DNA from: Aphrocallistes beatrix
Taxonomy: Eukaryota; Porifera; Hexactinellida; Sceptrulophora; Aphrocallistidae
Assembly: GCA_963281255.1 (NCBI GenBank)
Contig: OY725501.1
Location: forward strand, 2,891,674-2,955,673
Length of the DNA: 64,000 nucleotides
Direction: 5' to 3'
The notes beneath the pieces were generated by a model. It did no database searches. It saw only the letters and a list, made by a program, of their open reading frames with translations, and had not been told where the DNA came from. Both the position numbers and the translations under genes were made by a program. Positions 60,547-64,000 of the stretch are shown here, piece after piece (position 1 is the stretch's first letter; the number at the start of each line of letters is the position of its first letter).

Positions 60547-63500
60547 ATGGATCATAAAAATACTCCTATTACACACCCTGAAGAGGTTAAAAATGCTACG
60601 GCATCAAAGAAAATCGAAACAGATCCCGAACGGGATAAGAGTGATACAGCATCCAAAGAAACCGAAACAGATCTCGACATAAGCAGCAGTTTTGATTGCT
60701 CCGATGAGAGTGATTCGTGCGTAAAACGGAAGAAATCTAGTACTGATGATTATTTGTGTAAATCTTCTGACTCTTTTACTTCTACACATAGCGCTATTTC
60801 CAGTGAATTACCTTGCGATCCTGCTATTCCTTCAATGACTCAAAATCCTACACCTAGCGACGTTGATGTAATTACTAGCGAAATTTCTGAAGATAATCTC
60901 CTCATCCAGGATAAAGACACTGAACTGCAGGTAAGTTTGTCATCTTTAGGTTTAGAACAAAAAAACGTTGAATTTATAATAGAGCAGGGTGAAAAATACT
61001 TTCAAAATTCACGAATTTTATCAATGAAGTTAAAAATTCCTGAAGATATAGCTAGCAAGGCTTTAGAAATGTTGGAAATTTCTAAACAAGATCCTCCACT
61101 CAAATTGACTAGAGATACTATCAAGAAAATAAAAGCATGCTTGAAAGAATATCCTGATGTAAACAAAAGTAAGGACATTGCCCTGTTAAGCGATGTGAGC
61201 GAGGAATTAGTATCGAAATATTTTGAATCTCAACCACTAACTGAAAATGAGAAAGTGTTAATTAAAGAAAAGTATATCAAAGATATTTCAGTTATTGAGA
61301 TATCCAATTTTTTAAACATTGCAGAAAACAAAGTCAGAGAACACATTGAAAAAACTTTTGTGACATTTTCTGGTGAAGAGGGAACTATTGTCTTAAACAT
61401 TATATGCAATTATTTTGGAGAAATCTCAATTTCTGCTTTGAGAGAAAAAATAATATCCAAAAATCTAAAACTACAAAACCAGTTAGGATATATACTGCCT
61501 AGAAAAAGTAAAAGTGATTATCAAATAGTTAAAAAGTATTTCTTGAATTATGAAGAATCAAGGAAATTTCTCGACATTGATTTTGATTTAACTGCGGATG
61601 ATATTTGTCTAATTAAACAGAATAGTAAAGATAGTGTAGAACAGTTAAGTGTGAAATTAAACAAAATTGAGTCAGTTATCAGAGATTACATTCATCGCTA
61701 TTCACCACATCCCGTTGAAACTACATGTAATACAACACTACAAGCAAAACAGATTGAGTCTATTGCCAGGGCTTTTGGGAGTAAAAATATTTCTTTTGAC
61801 GAATACAGAATGATAGTTACTCATTCATTCGATCACATTATTAGTGACGTTGAAGAGACTTGTAAATCAAAGACTCCCAAACAGCTGCTAATTGATTTGC
61901 TGCCTCTTGCCTTTTATTACCTCAAATGCAGCCTCCCCTTTGAAGATATCGCGAGAATAATCGCCAATGTTACTGACATTACTCTGACCACGCACGACGT
62001 TTTTAACATGATATTCCAACTCTCTGACCCTGTTCTCAGAGGTTTGTGCATTGAGCACTATTCCTTTAGTAATCCAGTCCCAATCTATTATCCCAAACTG
62101 AGAACATCCTTGTCTTCAAACACTAAATTTGAAGTCTGTAAAGAACTGTGGTATTGTCTTGAAAAACAAAACGGCTTAATTTCATTTGGATTGGGAAGAG
62201 CTGCGTGGAACACTGTTGGCAAGTCATATCTCTTAGATGAGATATTTGAGACAGATTTCGTGAAGGCCAGTCCACAGACCAGTGCCTTCCATTATGGTTC
62301 CATCGATATTCAGATAACCAAAAACCTCTTCGGCGAAGTTGAAAGTAAAAGCAGTGAATCAATGAATTGGGCTTACTTTGATTGTCATCGCAATTCTAAC
62401 CCAAAAGTCATCACTGCAATGTGCACTCATCTTGATGTGGCTCTTATTCATGTATGCTTCAATGACTTCAAAAAAAATCGATCTGAATTACTAAAAGAAA
62501 TGAAAGTTTTAGAAAACCATTTAAAACACATCTATTTATTTATCAGAGATTGCGAAGGTGTTGGAGTTAGTGTGACACATGAAAAACCTTTTGGCAATTC
62601 AGTGACGTTAGTTCATATTCCTAATTTAATCAGGAACGATATTAAGACACACGCAATACTAAAATCTCTGAAGAAAATCGGATATGAAATACTCCACTTA
62701 CAAATAGAAAATCGTAAACTTGTCACGAGTCAATTTTTGAATGATGTAATCCTTGAATTGAATTTTGAAACTGGGAAAGAGATACAGAAAGACAATCAAC
62801 TTATATTAAAGATAACTGAAAAAATTTCCAAGACAGCAATTCGATCAAAAAAGGTGGATTTCCGGTGTCTAAATTATTATCCTCATTTTGTGGATTACAT
62901 GAGTGCATTTCATAGAGCTGCTTATGAGACAGATCAGAATGTCATAGATAAACTGAACAATGAGTGCAAGGAACTCGATGAAAAATTAAACCAAATCTCA
63001 AAGGGAAAAATCGTGGGATATTTTAACGCTATCCTTCAACGTGAAAATTCCATATTAATTTTGTGGAAACTGTCCAGAGAACTTTTCCATCTGACTTCGA
63101 GTCTTGCTATCGAGAAAGGAGAAGCTACAGAAACTATTCAGAAAGAACAAAAAAATGATAAATACACCCTCGAGATTCTCTGGAGAGAAGCACTCCTCTC
63201 TCAGAAATATGGACAGAATTCAAAAGATGCAGATAGGAGTAACTTCCAAGACGAGTTTGCTTCTAGCTTTAGTAAGCATGTTGGTCTCGGTGAAGCTTTC
63301 GAACTGATTGATGGCGATAATTTGAGATTTTTTAACAAAGATATTGACGCTCTTCTATGTAAATTTTACGCAAAACAGAATGAAATTCTCAAAAAGATAA
63401 ACCGTGGAAAAGACGTTAAACTTAATTCTGCTCCAATTGTAGTAAGCATATTTGGTCCTCAAAGCTCTGGAAAATCTACTCTACTCAATTACTGCTTCGG

Positions 63501-64000
63501 TTGTAAGTTTCTAACAAGTGCTGGCAGGTGTACGAGAGGGATATACGGCTCTCTCTTTCCAAGCTAGATCGACCGATTAACCGCTCTGAATCTTTCTTGA
63601 TCCTCGACACGGAGGGATTGGATGCTATTGAGAGAGATAACATAAGAGACACTTCTATGATCCATTTTGACAGAACAATGGTTCTATTCTGTCTCTCTGT
63701 CTCTCAAGCCGTCATTATTAATGTCAAGGGAGATATAGGAAGTGAAATGCAGAATCTTTTACAAATCTGTGCTTACTCTCTGCAGCGACTCAAGGTGAAT
63801 AAGGTGAAAGCCCCGAGAATTTTCTTCGTTCTGAATCAACAAGCAGATCCTGATCCCAACAAGCATCTAGACTCTATCAACCTTCTCATGGAGAAACTCA
63901 GCACTGAATCTTGTCTCATGGAAACTGAAGGAGTGAAGATTTCTGATCTTATACAGGTTTCCAGAGAGAATCTATTCATACTCCCTTCAGCTTTCAACTC
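60547..64000 (+). CDS. very large inducible GTPase (VLIG/GVIN-like), 5' part, one frame break, runs off the window
   Basis: The first frame gives 1006 residues to a stop at 63567. The Ser/Thr-rich acidic head (1-130) is followed by helix-turn-helix-like repeats (about 134-390), then the region typical of VLIGs (FYYLKCSLPFEDI, WYCLEKQNGLISFGLGRAAWNTVGKSYLLDE, HYGSIDIQI). The G domain begins IVVSIFGPQSSGKSTLLNYCFG (P-loop) and CTRGIYGSLF. At about 63550-63565 the homologous frame shifts by one base and continues KLDRPINRSESFLILDTEGLDAIERD (G3 motif DTEG) and FFVLNQQADPDPNK (G4 region), open to the window end. VLIG proteins are single-exon, GBP/dynamin-related GTPases, interferon-induced in vertebrates. 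Pseudogene or assembly indel. Confidence 0.85.

Overview
The window is animal nuclear DNA. It is AT-rich, encodes a 27-intron axonemal dynein heavy chain (so the animal has motile cilia), and carries clear orthologs of RMC1, TMEM135, TAMM41, CCDC6, KMO, an SLC25A14/30-type mitochondrial carrier and a VLIG/GVIN-type giant GTPase. I cannot fix the species. The gene set fits an early-branching or other marine invertebrate. Most genes other than the dynein are read through in a single exon, although their vertebrate orthologs have many introns. Miniature DNA transposons and short-unit satellites fill much of the space between genes.

Layout. 1-6.0 kb: a duplicated, probably mitochondrial GNAT acetyltransferase gene (two complete copies and one fragment lying between inverted GC-rich repeat ends), with a hammerhead-ribozyme motif between copies. 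6.5-15.1 kb: an NHL-repeat gene (minus strand) head-to-head with a tight plus-strand run RMC1 - TMEM135 - TAMM41, then a second NHL gene whose last propeller strand is out of frame. 15.7-40.4 kb: the dynein heavy chain gene, with a third NHL gene nested antisense in intron 9 and several MITEs and satellites in its introns. 40.4-45.7 kb: a repeat-rich stretch with two related GTTATAAC satellites, a dead NHL fragment next to a (CT)n tract, and several inverted-repeat elements. 45.7-60 kb: a short secreted GH7-like glycosidase, a glutaminase paralog lacking two catalytic residues, CCDC6, KMO, a mitochondrial carrier and, convergent to it, a membrane-anchored JmjC/cupin oxygenase. 60.5 kb to the end: the 5' part of a VLIG-like GTPase gene with one frame break at the start of its G domain.

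Cross-cutting observations. (1) At least nine start codons lie 0-33 nt downstream of a splice-acceptor-like sequence although no upstream exon is visible. This would fit spliced-leader trans-splicing or 5'UTR introns. (2) Several transposon insertions keep intact target-site duplications (TA, 6 bp or 8 bp), which defines their ends. The two GNAT copies act as filled/empty-site pairs for two of them. (3) The dynein has an Asp where AAA1 normally has the catalytic Walker B Glu, and has lost the AAA3 P-loop lysine. KMO, the carrier, the glutaminase, TAMM41 and possibly the GNAT point to mitochondria, but I see no evidence that they form one pathway.
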